Shown one piece after another: positions 30,649 through 43,066 of a stretch of DNA of 64,000 nucleotides. Made by a program: the position numbers and the translations under genes. The DNA is taken from the NCBI GenBank assembly GCA_030710605.1, contig CP092879.1, forward strand, positions 40,877,669 through 40,941,668, given 5' to 3'. The first letter of the stretch is position 1. Every line of letters starts with the position of its first letter. The notes under the pieces are model-generated. The model was not told the DNA's origin. It saw only the letters and a list, made by a program, of their open reading frames with translations, and searched no databases. The stretch is from Cordylochernes scorpioides. Taxonomy: Eukaryota; Arthropoda; Arachnida; Pseudoscorpiones; Chernetidae.

Positions 30649-33422
30649 ATGGCGCGTGCCCTCGTCGACTCAGGAGCCTCATATTCTGTCATTTCTGAGA
30701 GGTTCAGACTCAAACTAAGAAAAATAATGTTTGCCGAAACTGACGTCACATTACGAGTAGCCAACGGTAAAAGTGTAAGACCAAAAGTACGCTGCACACT
30801 GAAACTGGACTTGAATGGACTACAGGAAAGCTTTGAATTTGTCGTTATGGAAGACTGTAGTCACGAAGTTATTTTTGGCTGGGACCTTTTGAAGTTATCT
30901 AGGGCGATAATTGATTCAGCTGACGACGCACTCTTCTTAGAAAAATGTCTTTTTGAGGATACCCCTAAGAACAGCTCACCTCTACTCGGAATTGGAATAT
31001 AGAATCGAAAACCCGCCTCTATTCAGTTAATAGAAGTAGCAAGTCGTGACATTCCTAATGACGCAATTGTGGTGGCAGAATGTCGAAAAGAGCTATTGCT
31101 GGAAAGCGAACTAACGGCCCCCTCCTCTGTCATTTCACTTACCAGTAACCGAGGTAAACTTTGGGTGGTGAATTGGAGTCCATATCCGAAACTAATCCCA
31201 CAGGGGATGCATGTAGCCGATAGTGTTGTCATCGAAGATAGTCAATTATGTACTCTAGCTGATTGTAACCAAGTTGAAACAGAGGCGGAACATTCTGAAG
31301 ACCCAAAAATCTCGGAATTTTTTTATAGATGATTCACTTGATGAATCTCAAAAAGAAAAATTAAGAAATTTGTTAAAAAACTATACGGATATTTTCGAAT
31401 TTATTAAAAGATAACAATTCAAGGACGTCAATGTTAAACACCGAATTAACACTGGAGACCACCTACCGACCAAACAAAGACCTTACCGAGTTGCACCAAG
31501 AGAATGCCAAATTATTCAGGATGAGAGAGAGAGAGAGAGAGAGAGAGGTGAACAAGATGGAAAAACTTGACATTATTCACCCCTCTGAAAGTCCGTGGGC
31601 CTCACTTGTAGTATTGATAAGAAAAAAGGATGGAAGCTGGAGATTCTGCGTCGATTACCGCCGCATTAACAAAATAACAAAAAAGGATGTCTACCCTCTC
31701 CCAAGGATCGACGACACGTTAGACTGCTTACGGGGAGCTAGATTTTATTCCTCCATGGACCTCCAATCAGGGTACTGGCAAATCGACGTAGAAGAATCGG
31801 ACCGTGAGAAGACAGCATTTATAACTCCAGATGGACTGTACGAGTTCAAAGTAAAGCCATTTGGGTTATGTAATGCTCCAGCTACCTTCGAACGAATGAT
31901 AGATAATCTTCTGAAGGGTCTTAAGTGGAACATTTGCTTGTGTTACCTCGACGACATCATCGTTTTTTCAGATGACTTTGAAGAACATCTAAGACGCCTT
32001 CAACTTGTATTAAATTGCCTTAAGAAAGCCGGATTATGTCTCAATTCCAAGAAATGCAAGTTTGGTGCAAAAACTATCACGGTTCTTGGACATGAGGTGA
32101 GTGAAAATGGAATTCGTCCCGACCAAGAAAAGATTCTAGCAGTCCGTGACTTCGCTACGCCAAGGTCATTGAAGGAAGTTAGAAGTTTTCTTGGCCTTTC
32201 ATCCTACTACCGCCGCTTCATACCCAATTATGCCCACGTAGCCCAACCCTTGAATGACCTTTTGAAGAAAGACTCAGCATTTAATTGGAACCAGGAAGAG
32301 CAAAATGCATTTGAAGCTCTCAAGTCAGCGTTAATTTCCGAACCCGCTCTTGGACATTTTGATTACTCATCCCCAACCGAAATACACACTGACGCAAGCA
32401 ACTACGGAATAGGAGCAGTATTAGTGAAGATACAAAAGGGAAAGGAAAGAGCCATTGCTTATGCATCCAGAACCTTAAATAAGGCAGAAAAAAATTATTC
32501 AACCACAGAAAGGGAATGCCTTGTCATCATTTGGGCTATCAATAAATTCCGACCATATGTCTTTGGACAGCCGTTCACTATTGTTACAGACCACCACTCT
32601 TTGTGCTGGCTAACCAACCTCAAAGACCCATGTGGAAGGTTAGCAAGATGGGCACTTCGGCTGCAAGAGTTTGACGTCACTGTCGTGTATAAGAGCGGGA
32701 GGAAACATCAGGACGCAGACTGCTTATCAAGAAGTCCATTAGAATACAGTGAAGATATCGAGGAAGATATTCCAAGTATAGTGACTTTGCAGAACATTAG
32801 CGAAGAGCAGATGAATGATCAAGCTCTTAGGAAAATTGCTGACCAATTACAAAGTACTCGTAATAATTCCTTTGTAAAAATCTATAACACGCTCTACAGA
32901 AAAAATTATGATCCAATGGGGAAACCATGGTTTTTGGTGGTTCCTCGCCATTTAAGGCAGGAATTACTGAAAAATTTCCATGATTCACCCACGGCTGGTC
33001 ACCTCGGATTTACTAAAACCTATGACCGAATAAGAAAAAAGTATTACTGGCCCGGAATGTATAGAACGGTTAGAAGGTATGTGGCACACTGTTCAGATTG
33101 TCAGAGGCGTAAACATCAGCCCCAACTCCCCTCAGGGCACTTACAGCCAATACCTGTTCCTGAAGTTGCCTTTGAAAAGGTAGGAATGGATCTCCTGGGG
33201 AGATTTCCAACATCAGAAGGTGGCAACCGTTGGATTATTGTATGTACGGACTACCTAACGAAATATGTGATAACTAAAGCCCTACCCACAAGTGAATTCA
33301 TGGAAGTTGCCAAATTCTTCATTGAATATGTCATCTTAAAGCACGGCGCGCCGAGGGAATTAATCACGGATAGAGAAAGGAACTTCACATCTTCAATGAT
33401 AAGTGATCTGAACAACCAGTGA
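30649..33422 (+). pseudogene. Gypsy-2 protease, RT, RNase H and integrase N-part
   Basis: Protease ALVDSGASYSVIS is in the first frame (30649-31002). After stops and shifts near 31000 and 31330, the main frame (31431-33422, 663 residues) carries RT with YLDD at residues 172-175, RNase H (HTDASNYGIGAVLV, TDHHSL, DADCLSR), the HHCC integrase finger (HLGFTKTYDRIRKKYYWPGM...CSDCQ) and the first two acidic integrase motifs (GMDLLG, ITDRERNF). A TGA at 33420 ends it within the integrase core. A GAGAGA microsatellite near 31525 lies in the frame. Non-functional as read. Confidence 0.9.
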
Positions 33423-34174
33423 AGAATAACCCATCGGAAGACAACCGCCTATCACCCCCAGACAAACGGACTCACGGAGAGGTTGAATAAGACCATAGCA
33501 GACATGCGCTGTCCATGTATGTAGATGTCAACCAGAAACATTGGGACAGGATTCTTCCATTCGTTACATTTGCATACAACACAGCAAAACAAGAGTCTAC
33601 TGGGTTCACCCCATTTTTCCTTGTACACGGGCGTGAAGCCGAGACTCCACTGGACGTGTTATTCCCCAAGTTATTGCCAGAAGACGACGATTTCATTCAA
33701 AATCTAGGGGCAAGAGCCAAAGAAGCACGAAAACTGGCACGTATCCACTCCATGAGATCTCAAGATAGCAATAAACATCGCTATGACGCCCATCACAGAA
33801 ATATAATTTACCAGCCTGGAGAACTTGTATGGATCTTCATCCCTGTGCATAAAGTGGGATATTCGGAAAAACTAATGAGACGTTACTTCGGCCCATACAA
33901 AGTAACCCGAAAAATATCTGATGTGACCTATGAAGTTGAAACATTCGGAAACCTGCAAGGTCGTCGTAAAACAAAACATTTAGTTCACATTTGTAGGATG
34001 AAACCATATTTAAACCCAGAGGACCAGGAGGACTACCTAGAAGAGGACCCAGAAGATGACTCGACAAACTTCCAGGAAGAAGACATCCCCACTGAACGAA
34101 CACAACAACCACAGACCCGCGAAGAGATCTCAGGCCCAATCACCCGTTCTCGAGCCTTGAGACTGAGGATGTAA
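33423..34174 (+). pseudogene. Gypsy-2 integrase C-part
   Basis: The remainder of the DDE core (AYHPQTNGLTERLNKT) is read after the TGA, followed by a shift near 33508. The frame 33515-34174 has AYNTAKQESTGFTPFFLVHG and a GPY/F module (YFGPYKVTRKISDVTYEV), ending in an acidic tail. Confidence 0.85.
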
Positions 34175-34220
34175 GTCTCCTTCTGAGCATCGGGTCGATG
34201 CTCTTTATAGGAGGAGGCTA

Positions 34221-34472
34221 TGTGGCGAAGAAATGTTTTATTATTTAATTTAATATTATTCAATGAGAATATTCAACAGATTATAAAAATATATATTACT
34301 CTGTATTTGTGAAATCATCTTTAAAATATTTCTTTGCTTGCTTGCTTGCTTAAGATTCCCTAGCTATAGATAGTTTGGCTGACTTGTTATTAATTGTCGA
34401 CTCGTCGCTGTGACGTCATCAATAAATACTTTTACATCTTAGGATATTTCAAGGCTTGATTTCTACGCTACA
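34221..34472 (+). repeat. Probable Gypsy-2 3' LTR (252 bp)
   Basis: The segment starts TGTGGCGAAG after the purine tract AGGAGGAGGCTA and ends CTACGCTACA. TGT...ACA ends, a AATAAATAC signal and the position right after pol support an LTR. With no 5' LTR in view this is unconfirmed. Confidence 0.55.
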
Positions 34473-34588
34473 ATATGATATCGGTGTAATAAAGTTACTG
34501 TTCTTACGTTGCTAAAATTTACTGTTGCAGAAAAAGAAGACCAAGGAGAGAGATCTCTATAATTAAGAAACAAAATCTATTATATATA

Positions 34589-34927
34589 CAGTAGAATCTC
34601 CATGAGAGAACACGATAGAGGACACCTCTCTACAAAGGACAGTTTCCATTTGTAAAATTATCATTTTTACTATTTAGCGCAACTCTCCGGACACCTCTCT
34701 CTAAAGGACATTTTGGCTCTTCAATTAGGTGTCCTTTACAGGGAGGATTTACTGTATTTAAAAACTCTCCGGTAAGAGGACACCTCTCCCTAAAGAAAAC
34801 TTTGGCTCTGTATTTAGGTGTCCTTTACAGGGAGGTTCTACTGTATTTAGCAACTCTCCGGTAAGAGGACATCTCTCTCTAAAGAACACTTTGGCTCTGC
34901 AATTGGGTGTCCTTTACTGGGAGGTTC
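34589..34927. mobile_element. Tigger-like MITE, left part
   Basis: The segment starts CAGTAGAATCTC after TA and contains three unit repeats of the AACTCTCCGG(TAAGAGGACA)...GGTGTCCTTTA type. It is interrupted at GTTC by the Gypsy element and resumes at 39468-39652. Confidence 0.8.
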
Positions 34928-35137
34928 TGTAGTCGTATAATAATCTATTTTGTATTATACTCTGTGTTTTGTATATAGTAGAATTAAGAAATTCGTTGAT
35001 ATAAAAAGTGAGATGTATGTAAATATTAGAACTCTAAAAAATTTTTTTTTGTAAAATTAGAAAGGAAAGTGGTAGTAAACTTTAATTTTGGTTGCATATC
35101 TTTTCCTTATTTTTAGGATAGAAAAAAGCAACCAACA
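34928..35137 (+). repeat. Gypsy 5' LTR, copy B (210 bp)
   Basis: TGTAGTCGTA...ACCAACA. It differs from the 3' LTR by several substitutions and A/T-run lengths (for example GAATTAAG versus GAATTGAG), so the insertion is not brand new. Confidence 0.95.
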
Positions 35138-35171
35138 TTGGTGAGCCGTATTATTTGTTTTTCTCGAAAAG

Positions 35172-36004
35172 ATGGAAGATAAAAAAGAACATGCAAGAAT
35201 AGAAGCTGAGTCTACTCAAGAAATTAATACGGTAAGCATTAAAATACCTCCATTTTGGACAGATAAACCTAAAATTTGGTTTTATCAAGTTGAAGCTCAA
35301 TTTAACATAAATGCGATAACATCCGAAGAAACAAAGTTTAATTACTTAATTGCACAACTTGAGCCAAAATACATTGAAAATGTTTGGGATATAATTACTC
35401 TCGATAGTAAATTTAAATACACTGAATCTAAAACACTCATTTTAAATATATTTAAAGATAGTGAAAGTGTTCGAATTAAAAAAAAACTTATCTCAGAATA
35501 GAACTTGGAAATATGAAGCCAAGTTAATTGTTACAAAAATTGAGATCTTTAGCCACTGGTGATATATCTTCTAATTTAATTAAGACCTTATGGCTGGAGA
35601 AATTACCTAACTCAATGAGAAACATATTGCTTGTAAGTGATGAAGATGTGACAAAATTAGCATCTATGGCTGATAAGATTATGGACATGACTTTTTCTCC
35701 TGATGTCTGTGGGGCTAGTTCTTCACAAACCTCTCATAATGTTATGGAGAACCTGTTAGAAAAAATATATTCACTTGAAAAACAAGTAGCTGAAATTAAC
35801 CTATCAAGATCAAGGCCATCATTTAGAACTCAACGCCAACGATCTAGATCCAGTAGCCGAATCCGTAGAAAATACGATCCAAATGGCAGCTTTTGTTATT
35901 ACCACTTTCGATTTGGAGTTCGTTGTATTCCTGAAAAATGCAAGCCTCCTTGCAAGTGGGTAATAAATAAGACGAAAAATCAGGAAAACTCCAGACTGCA
36001 GTAG
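35172..36004 (+). pseudogene. Gypsy gag, copy B (broken)
   Basis: The ATG at 35172 begins MEDKKEHARIEAES. The first frame stops at 35501, just past the capsid start. The second frame (35528-36004) contains LWLEKLPNSMRNILL, the basic SRSR tail and the CYYHFRFGVRC zinc-like motif. The break is shared with copy A. The ATG here is the intact form of the site interrupted by the Helitron at 3407. Confidence 0.88.
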
Positions 36005-36015
36005 AACAGGCGGCA

Positions 36016-39000
36016 GTGTCTACGGCAGATAATTTGATTGATTGTCGCAAATATCGATTATTTATAAAAGGCAAAATTTCAGGATTACAATTTTTGATTG
36101 ACAGTGGAGCTGATGTTAGTATTTTTCCTATAGCGTGTCCTAGGTGTCAAAAGAGTGATTACAAGCTTTACGCTGCAAATGGGTCGGATATTGAAACCTA
36201 TGGTATTAAATATTTGACACTAGATTTAGGATTGCGCCGAGAATTTCAATGGCCCTTTGTAATTGCAAAAGTAAATAAAGGCATAATAGGAGCAGATTTT
36301 CTTAACAAATTCAATTTACTTATTGATATAAACAGGAAAAGGTTAATTGATGGTGTTACCAACTTGTCAATTAATGGCATTGTATCATCTGTTTCAGAAA
36401 AAAATGACATATTAACCCTGTGTAAAAATTCTAAATTTTCAAAATTGCTTTCTGAATATCCTAATATATCTAAACCTGAAGTGTTTCCAACATGCCCAGA
36501 ACATGACGTTAGACATTCTATAACAACTGAATGACATCCTGTACATTCAAGGGCAAGACAGCTTGATTCCAAACGACTCGCTATTGTCAAACAGGAATTC
36601 AAATTTATGTTAGAAAATAACATAATACGTCCATCAAAATCACAATGGGCTAGTCCGTTACACATGGTTGCTAAAAAAGATGGCTCACATAGAATTTGTG
36701 GTGATTACAGGCAACTTAATGCTAGAACTGTCATAGACAGATATCCCATAGCACGCATTGAAGATTTTCACCATATTTTAAAAGACACTAAAATATTTTC
36801 CAAAATTGATTTGCTTAAAGCATATTTTCAGATACCAATTGAAGAAAAAGATAAATGCAAAACAGCTATAATTACACCATTCGGACTTTATGAATATAAT
36901 GTCATGAATTTTGGACTCAAAAATGCACCATCAACTTTTCAAAGATTCATCCATGAAGTTTTATGGGGCTTGGATTTTGTTTTTCCCTATCTTGATGATA
37001 TTTTGATAGCTTCATCCAGCGAAGAAGAACATATTAAGCATCTTAAAACCATTTTTGAAAGATTAAATAAATATGGGCTCAGGATAAATGTTTCAAAATC
37101 TGTATTTGGCGTACCGGAATTAGAATTTCTGGGATATCTAACCACAGCAGATGGTTCAAAACCCCTGCCCAATAAGGTACAAGTAATTATTGACTACAAA
37201 TTGCTTGCAACTATACATGACTTAAGGACATTCCTAGGCATGATCAATTTCTATAGGCGTTACTTAAAAGTTGCGGCACAGACGCAAGCTATTTTGCATG
37301 AATATCTTAAAGGTGCGAAGAAAAAAGATAAGAGCAAAATTCAATGGACAGACGAAGCTCGAAAACAATTCGAGAAATGCAAACAAGATTTGCTTAATGC
37401 CACCCTGTTATCTTTCCCTAATTCGATGCTACCTCTGTCTTTGAGCACAGACGCTTCGGATTCAGAGGTTGGAGGAGTAATTCAGCAAAAAGAAAATGGA
37501 ATATGGAAACCAGTTGCATTCTTTTCAAAGAAGCTGAACAATGCTCAAAAGAATTACAGTACTTATGATCGAGAACTTCTTGGAATTTACTTGTCCATTA
37601 AAAATTTTAAATATTTACTAGAGGGAAGAGAATTTGTAATCTTCACCGATCACAGACCTTTAATATTTTCATTTTTGCAAAAACCTGAAAAAGCTACGTC
37701 AAGACAAATTCGTCAATTACAGTTCATTTCGCAATTTTCTACCGATATTCGACATTTTAAAGGTCAGAACAATATTGTGGCTGATGCTCTTTCTAGAATA
37801 GGAGAGTTGAGTTTAATTAATTATGATGAAATTGCTGAAGCACAGAAGCATGATGAGGAACTTGATCACCTACGAAGTACCTCGACGTCTTTAAACTTCA
37901 AACAGCATCCTCTAGCTTCTGGAAAACACTTGTGGTGTGACACATCAGGAAATCATATTAGGCCTTACATTCCTGAACCTTATAGATTTAGGATGTTTAA
38001 ACAAATTCATGGTTTGTCACATCCAGGTACCAGATCTACGGTGAATATGATGTCTTCGAAATTTATTTGGACTAATATAAAAAAAGATGTTCGACAATGG
38101 ACTAGATGTTGCATTCCTTGTCAGAAAAATAAAGTAACTCGACATACCAAATCAAATATAGGTGAATTCCAGGAATCTACAGAGAGATTTACGGAAGTCC
38201 ATATTGACCTCGTGGGTTCTCTGCCTCCATCAAATGGCTACACCTACTGCCTTACATGTATTGATAGATTCACCAATTGGATGGAAGCCATTCCGCTAGA
38301 AAACATATCAGCAGATAGAGTAGCTAGAGCCTTCTATGAAAATTGGATAGCACGGTTCGGAACTCCGCAGAAGCTGATTTCTGATCGTGGGGCACAATTC
38401 ACCTCTGAAACATTCAAGTGCCTGTCTAAACTGTGTGGATTTAAAATGCAACACACTACAGCTTACCACCCACAGTGCAATGGCAAAATTGAACGTCTTC
38501 ACAGAACAATTAAAGCTGCGTTGAGAGCTTACAATAGCAAAGTGTGGAGTGAAACACTTCCAACTATCCTTTTAGGGTTACGCTCAGCGTTGCAGGAAAA
38601 TGCCAAATATACAATTGCAAAGTTAGTTTATGGACAAGATATTCGACTTCCAGGAGAATTCTTGTGTGAAACCAAGATTTCTTCCTTACCTGAAACTTTT
38701 GTTGCTAAACTCCAGAAGCAAATTGAACTCATGAGACCAAGACAAGTTAGAGTTAATACTTCTCAGAAAATATTTGTGCCAAAGGAGTTGTCAACCTGTT
38801 CACATGTTTTTCTCCGTGTTGACAGGATAAAGAAATCCCTAGAAGCACCATACGAAGGACCTTATACTGTCCTCTCCAGAACTGACAAATATTTCACAAT
38901 TTGTGTTAAGGGCAGAAACGAAAAAGTTTCCATTGATAGACTGCGACCTGCCTATATATTGGCAGATATAGACTCTGATGACCTTGTTACGCCACAGCCA

Positions 39001-39105
39001 GTTGGGACAAGACCTAAGGTTTCTGATCACATGACTTCGGAGCCTACTGCTAAAACATCGCGTTCCGGAAGAACAATTCGACTTCCTGTGAGATTTCAAG
39101 AATAA
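36016..39105 (+). pseudogene. Gypsy pol, copy B (one nonsense codon)
   Basis: The protease frame (36016-36534, LIDSGADVSIFP) ends at a TGA where copy A has GGA. The long frame 36607-39105 (832 residues) is uninterrupted. It carries RT (CGDYRQLN at 31-38, YLDD at 128-131), RNase H (STDAS, FTDHRPL, NIVADALSR), an integrase with HHCC finger, a DDE core (VHIDLVG, SDRGAQF, NGKIERLH), a GPY/F module (YEGPYTVL) and a short tail. It would act in reverse transcription and integration if translated. The first part of RT lies upstream of the Met used for this frame, around the nonsense codon. Confidence 0.92.
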
Positions 39106-39252
39106 GAAATTATATTTACAAAAAGGTACATATCTTGTTGTAGTACTGAGTATTACTCTCATATACTGCCTAGTGTAGAAATGTTATATTAAAAAAAAAA
39201 TCAAAATCTTGTTAATTGTTGAAACGTAACTTAGTTACTGGGAGGGGAGTAA

Positions 39253-39467
39253 TGTAGTCGTATAATAATCTATTTTGTATTATACTCTGTGTTTTGTATA
39301 TAGTAGAATTGAGAAATTCGTTGATATAAAAAGTGAGATGTATGTAAATATTAGAACTCTAAAAAATATCTTTTTTTTTTGTAAAATTAGAAAGGAAAGT
39401 AGTAGTAAACTTTAATTTTGGTTGCATTTTTTTTCCTTATTTTTAGGAAATAAAAAAGCAATCAACA
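39253..39467 (+). repeat. Gypsy 3' LTR, copy B (215 bp)
   Basis: The repeat follows the purine tract ACTGGGAGGGGAGTAA and ends GCAATCAACA, followed by the duplicated GTTC. It is closer to copy A's 3' LTR than to its own 5' LTR, as expected if A and B are duplicates of one insertion. Confidence 0.95.
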
Positions 39468-39652
39468 GTTCTACTGTATTTAGCAACTCCCCGGTAAGAC
39501 GACACCTCTCTCTAAAGAACACTTTGGCTCTGCAATTAGGTGTCCTTTACTGGGAGGTTCTACTGTATTTAGCAACTCCCCGGTAAGAGGACACATCTCC
39601 CTAAAATACACTTTGGTTCTGCAATTAGGTGTCCTTTAGGGAGGTTCTACTG
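39468..39652. mobile_element. Tigger-like MITE, right part (block B)
   Basis: Continuation of the MITE at 34589-34927 after the Gypsy insertion, ending GAGGTTCTACTG then TA. Confidence 0.8.
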
Positions 39653-40577
39653 TATATATGTTATAGAGAAAAATGAGATTTTCTGTTGATTTTGGAATTA
39701 TTTTTAAGATTGAGATTATGATCTTGAGATTTGATATATTTTGGAATACATTAGTATTAGGTCAATGGTATTGCAGTCGTGGTTAAAATCTTGGAAGTAT
39801 AACAATAAAAATGGTTTTGATCAGTGATTTCTTTAATTAGCTTATGGAATATATAAAAAAATAATTTGATAAATGTATTGCATGGCTTAAGGCGAGTAGA
39901 ACAAAAAAAACAAAATATTATTTACATAATGTACAAAAGATTTGAGCCGGCCATCGGGAAACACAACAATCGGTTTTATATAGGAAAAGTCCCAACATCT
40001 GGTGGTAGATTTGAAAGAATATTTGAATCTATGAAATATATTTTCAAATAAAATAATATTTTAATATAACATATATATAGATAACCTTTCTCTGAATTCC
40101 TAGAGGGTAGAATGCCAACTACTCAGAATAACCTAATATGAATACTAAATACAATACAACCCTGCTGGGTGTTTACCTCGCGTTTGAATTTTTCAAGCGC
40201 ATGAACGCGAGGCCATTTCTCCAAAGGAAAACATTATTGAATTTATATTTAGAAAATTTATTCTTTCAAATTGACCAAGAAGTGCTTTGATTTGAATAAC
40301 TAGAGGGTTTATTTATTCATCTTCATTAACCCCTCAGTCCCGACCTGGAGAAACAAACAACCAGCGGTCGATCCTGAGAGTAAATCAGGAGCTCAAGCCA
40401 AAAGGGAATTAAATCATAATGATTTGTGAAACCTACAAATCCCAACAGATCTTGGTGATCTATAAGAAGGCCTTGTCCCTATTTTTACTCTACCGGCCAT
40501 ATATTAAGGTTCTGCCATCCAAACGCAGACGAAAATCAAGAAAATCGAAGACATTAAGAAAATATTTAGAATAAAGA
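39653..40577. other. Leader of the four-helix ORF (block B)
   Basis: Counterpart of 7885-8813. The short open stretch from 39866 is longer here because an A run is shorter. No gene is assigned. Confidence 0.45.
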
Positions 40578-41114
40578 ATGCCTTCCGGTGATGCAAGTCT
40601 ACAAAGAAAACATAAGATCAGCAAAAACTTCAGATATACAGTTATCTATGCCTTTGTCCGTACCATAGGAATGTTTTTTATCGTTCTTTTTTACGTCACC
40701 AATGAAAACTTTGATGAACTCAAACTGCGACATCTCTGGCCTAAGGTAGGAGGCTCAACCATTCAAGTTATTCTCTATCTACGGATTACCCTCAGTCTCG
40801 TTAACTTCAACATCCACATGCTTCTTATCTTGGGATACTCCAAGAGGAATGTTATCGTTCTCAATGTCTGGTTGAAATTCTTTGCTGGAACAGTTTCCAT
40901 TAACTGTGTCTTCCTGATGACAATCGCGTTCCTATGTAGCCTATCTCCCAGAGACCACAAATATCTTTCGACCTTTTTCTGGATGTCCTTTTTGCCATTC
41001 TATCTTCTCGTCACCATTCCCATCTTCTACCATGTCTATCAATTCTACAGGCGTCCTCTACCTTATGGTCTCGGCGGATTGAAGCATGATCGCTTCATCG
41101 AATATGATATCTAA
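40578..41114 (+). CDS. Four-helix membrane protein, uncharacterised (block B)
   Basis: Same 178-residue protein as at 8814-9350, with hydrophobic segments at about 20-40, 60-85, 92-121 and 130-153. The base change near 41052 (AGG for AGA) is silent. The start context AAGAATGCC and about 250 bases upstream are also nearly unchanged, while transposon sequence around it has diverged more. This pattern suggests constraint or a very recent split of the blocks. Family unknown; it may be one exon of a larger gene. Confidence 0.6.
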   Translation: MPSGDASLQRKHKISKNFRYTVIYAFVRTIGMFFIVLFYVTNENFDELKLRHLWPKVGGSTIQVILYLRITLSLVNFNIHMLLILGYSKRNVIVLNVWLKFFAGTVSINCVFLMTIAFLCSLSPRDHKYLSTFFWMSFLPFYLLVTIPIFYHVYQFYRRPLPYGLGGLKHDRFIEYDI

Positions 41115-41575
41115 CTCGCACATATACTTTCAGAATTGTACATATCTTTCTTTTGGTGACAAGATAAAAACTTAAGATTTTAAAACTGTTTTTCTCTATT
41201 CTTTTCCTTTATTAAAGTGCTATCCAATATTTAGAACGAAATCTCTAAAATAAAATGACATTAAATCATATGTGAGAAAATAGTACAAATGTGATAATGT
41301 ACTGGGATAAGGTGCATACATTATGAATTTCTTTCATTAAATAATATATAAATACACGGCATATTTTTATAATAGATAATTCTAAACTCTGTTTAAAAGT
41401 AAAGCAAGGAGAGAAGGTATATATGCAAAGTTTCACCATGTATTCATTCGAAAATAGAATAACTCTTTCTGAATATAGTGTATATTGAGACATATATTAC
41501 TACATATATATGTAGTAAATAAAAATAAAAAAGGTATATCCTGACCAGGAGCACATGTGCTTTTTAGATGGCAGA

Positions 41576-41589
41576 GCGCCATCTGGTGG
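41576..41589 (-). promoter_or_regulatory. CTCF-like motif (block B)
   Basis: CCACCAGATGGCGC on the minus strand, the counterpart of 9811-9824. Confidence 0.4.
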
Positions 41590-41886
41590 AACAGAAATCA
41601 ACTAAACATTGATTTAGCTTGTTCTCTGATATTTGGCCAACCCAATTTCTTGATAAATCAAGAAAAGCCATCCATTGTTTTTTCACATGTGTAGTAATGT
41701 ATGTCAATTTTATGTATTATATATTGTTGTATGTTACTCGGGGTTTTGCGACACGCTCCTTCTTATCATTGGTCACCAAAAACCTGGTAGTGTTACTTCA
41801 TTCCTGAAGATCAGACCAAAACCTGAGAATTACAACAACCATGGAACTCCTTTCTCTCCGGCAGTTTCTCTCAACCACTGGTGAGA

Positions 41887-42483
41887 GATGGACAGAGGGG
41901 CTACAGGAATATTGGAGGTAAAATCACCACAGTAGAGCCGGGAACAAGTCACTTTATCGACGTCTTCCATTCACATACCATTTTTACATAGATATCAATC
42001 AACAAGTACATCAAAGGTCATGGAAATTTCGGAGATTTTCTGTTTCGAATAGGAGCTATAGACGATCCGGGATGTTTATGTGGAAAGAGAAAGCAGGATT
42101 CCAGTCATCTGCTTCTTGAGTGCCCAATCTTCCAGAACTACAGAAACCGGGAAAACATCGAATACAAGGATCTTTTTATGTTTGTAAATAGTAAGGACTC
42201 GTATTTTAAATTTAGAAAATTCTGTAAATATATCTATGATTTTCTCTCTTGGTTAAAAAAACCTTAATTATTACCTATTTGTATATATGTATTTTTTGGT
42301 TTGTTTATTTTGTTGGTCGTGATGTAAAATCAAGAATGATTTTAATGTCCTCTTTCTTATCTTTTCAAATCTTGTAATTATTTATTTTTTTTAATGTAAT
42401 ATAGTATCTGAATTTAGTGTTGTTATTGACGCAAGCATCCCTTGTGGGGATATCGCGTCTGATTTGATAAGTAGATAAATAAA
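41887..42483 (+). pseudogene. LINE 3' end fragment (block B)
   Basis: Degraded RT C-terminal coding (stops near 41920 and 41995) leads into an open stretch IKGHGNFGDFLFRIGAIDD, then CLCG...SSHLLLECP, a CCHC-type finger characteristic of R1/Jockey-clade LINE C-termini. It ends at TAA 42265, followed by about 210 bases of 3' UTR and a GATAAATAAA tail. The 5' part of the element is missing, as is usual for LINE insertions. Block A lacks 42010-42478, with AAAGG at both deletion edges. Confidence 0.7.
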
Positions 42484-42661
42484 GGGTATGCACACACACA
42501 AAGCCTTTATTGAGACTCTCTGGTCTCACACAGATTCTCCATTATATGAAAAGGTGTATTATATAAGTAAAAAAAAAAAGAAATTCAAGAAAGATCGAGT
42601 TAATTAGAAATGTCTTTGATTTTCAAGGCCTTCATTTTAAATTTATATACAATTAATGTGA

Positions 42662-43066
42662 ATGACCTATTATCTGAGAGGTTGGATATTAAATAATATA
42701 ATGAGGGGCGTGTCTGAGCAATTTACGGGAGAAGCAAGTCTCTTTCTAAATCAAGAAACGAACATTCCAACATGTAGTGTTCTGCCTTGGTTATGTTTTT
42801 ACATAGTGTACAATATATATCTTCTGATTTTAAGTGTTTTATATAATTTTCTCTGTAGAAGACGAAAATAATTCTTAGTTGTGCTAAGAAGCGTTTAACT
42901 GGCAGTAGAAGATCAGCGAGTAGATTATTTTCTGTAACAAATGATGTATGCAAATACTTGCCATTAAAGGGTATAACAACTATTGTAACGGTATGTTTAC
43001 TATCAGGAATTCTCACCAACCAGGATTCTAACAGTAAAACATCCCTAAACATTATCCCTAGTTAAG
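42662..43066 (-). pseudogene. LINE C-terminal fragment, minus strand (block B)
   Basis: The minus frame of 109 codons (43052-42723) includes LRIIFVFYRENYIKHLKSED, then CTLC...AEHYMLEC, the LINE C-terminal zinc-finger pattern. It is better preserved than the A copy. It starts inside the RT tail and lacks everything upstream. Confidence 0.55.

Larger units (their letters stand above)
30145..34472 (+). mobile_element. Second Ty3/Gypsy element, 5' end in gap
   Basis: gag nucleocapsid, protease, RT, RNase H and integrase are in Gypsy order, similar in motif to the 412/17.6 type rather than to the element at 34928. It is more GC-balanced than its flanks and has several frame breaks. No env-like frame is present. 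The 3' LTR is probably 34221-34472. The 5' LTR is not visible. Confidence 0.9.
34928..39467 (+). mobile_element. Ty3/Gypsy element, copy B, full length (4540 bp)
   Basis: The 5' LTR is 34928-35137 and the 3' LTR 39253-39467. The target duplication GTTC is at 34924-34927 and 39468-39471. It inserted in the MITE. Right after the 5' LTR comes TTGGTGAGCC, whose TGG fits the start of a tRNA primer site. Both ends are intact, but gag carries the break also seen in copy A, and a TGA at 36532 separates protease from most of RT. Confidence 0.97.
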
